A stretch of DNA of 14,789 bases from positions 1 through 14,789 of the forward strand of contig JAFAEL010000255.1 in the NCBI GenBank assembly GCA_023423995.1. Direction: 5' to 3'. Both the position numbers and the translations under genes were made by a program. The notes beneath the pieces were generated by a model. That model was not told the origin of the DNA. It saw only the letters and a list, made by a program, of their open reading frames with translations, and searched no databases. This DNA comes from Pseudomonadota bacterium. GTDB lineage: Bacteria; Pseudomonadota; Alphaproteobacteria; Rhizobiales; Beijerinckiaceae. Positions within the stretch are counted from its first letter, which is position 1; each line of letters starts with the position of its first letter. Shown here piece after piece: positions 14,287-14,789 of this stretch.

Positions 14287-14789
14287 CTAGCCGAGGAAGC
14301 GCCGCCTCGGCCGCTCCTCCTCCTGATCCAGGCCTGGATCATCGGGCGGATGCGCGACCGGGAACACGACTGGGGCGGGCGTGACGCCACCCGCGAGGGC
14401 CGGGGCGGGTCGCTTGCCTTGTTCCGCGGGAGGGCGCGGGGCGGGGCCGGTCCCCGGCGCGGCCGGAGCGGGTTCGGCCGGGACGACCTCGGGTGGAGCG
14501 GTGGCGGCGGCGCGCGGCTGGAGCGTCGTCACCTCGGCGCCCTTGGGCTCGGGAGCGGGTTCGGCCGGAACGACTTCCGGAGGAAGCTCCGGTTCCGCTG
14601 GTGGCACCGGGGTCGCCGCCGTCGCAGCGCCGTTCGGCTCCAGCCCGGCCGAGGGTGCCGTCTCGGGCGCGGCGGCTGCCGGGATCGCCTCGACGGGCGC
14701 AATGGCGTCCGTCGCCGGCAGGATCGCGACCGGCTCCGGCGTGGGCTCGGGCTCCGCGAAGAGGAGAGCTGCATCGGCAGCGCTCGGGC
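14287..14789 (-). CDS. C-terminal part of a Pro/Ala/Glu-rich protein, running off the window
   Basis: This reading frame stays open from its TAG stop at 14287 to the right edge (at least 166 residues), so the true start lies outside the window. The visible part is low-complexity: Pro, Ala, Glu and Val dominate, and Cys, Trp and Tyr are absent. It ends in a basic run (EEERPRRRFLG). A near-exact repeat PPEVVPAEPAP occurs twice (DNA around 14466-14497 and 14551-14582). Such tails usually act as extended spacers, for example across the periplasm, but no folded domain is in view and I cannot name a family. An internal GTG at 14605-14607 could be mistaken for a start. The continuous composition upstream argues against it. 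Confidence 0.65.
   Translation of the reverse strand, partial: PSAADAALLFAEPEPTPEPVAILPATDAIAPVEAIPAAAAPETAPSAGLEPNGAATAATPVPPAEPELPPEVVPAEPAPEPKGAEVTTLQPRAAATAPPEVVPAEPAPAAPGTGPAPRPPAEQGKRPAPALAGGVTPAPVVFPVAHPPDDPGLDQEEERPRRRFLG

Overview
The window looks like a GC-rich (roughly two-thirds G+C) alphaproteobacterial chromosome segment, most likely Hyphomicrobiales and plausibly Methylobacteriaceae. That placement rests on the protein variants (deformylase motif [10 protein letters not shown], DnaX with an alphaproteobacterial-type reduced zinc loop), on the dnaX-ybaB-recR, def-fmt-truA and rnd-lptC-lptA-lptB clusters, and on the composition. It is inference, not a database match. Almost everything is housekeeping. 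I see no CRISPR array, transposase, integrase, phage gene, tRNA or rRNA.

Plus-strand half (1-7191). A class III adenylate/guanylate cyclase with two C-terminal ~38-residue repeats (147-1064) is followed by the small SRP 4.5S RNA (1127-1220), which has a well-placed promoter. Next is a replication/repair operon: dnaX (DNA polymerase III tau subunit), the YbaB/EbfC nucleoid protein and recR. Then comes a small accessory-looking pair (4080-4923): a 181-residue mostly helical protein whose stop is one base from the start of a 98-residue RelE/ParE-like protein, which I read as a candidate toxin-antitoxin-type module with an unfamiliar partner. After it lies a formylmethionine/tRNA cluster, def-fmt-truA. 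Formyl is added to initiator tRNA by Fmt and removed from new proteins by Def, and TruA makes tRNA pseudouridines.

Minus-strand half (7141-14789). A five-helix membrane protein overlaps the 3' end of truA. Upstream of it on the minus strand are dapE, a PAS-like gene overlapping dapE, and dapD, the last two dap genes being the succinylase-branch steps of lysine/diaminopimelate synthesis. A 67-residue small protein (10574-10777, plus strand) is divergent from dapD and abuts lptB stop-to-stop. The lipopolysaccharide-export group lptC-lptA-lptB follows an RNase D-like exonuclease (rnd). The window ends with a secreted helix-hairpin-helix protein and the C-terminal part of a Pro/Ala/Glu-rich protein that runs off the right edge.

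The most interesting signals are the candidate gene pair at 4080-4923, and two sigma70-type -10 boxes (before 4080 and before def at 4955) placed so that the predicted transcription start is the A of the ATG, which suggests leaderless mRNAs. Secondary points are the zinc-poor DnaX, a PAS-like gene wedged into the dap cluster, a perfect 9-bp inverted repeat downstream of dapD, and two convergent gene pairs with no room for a terminator between them.
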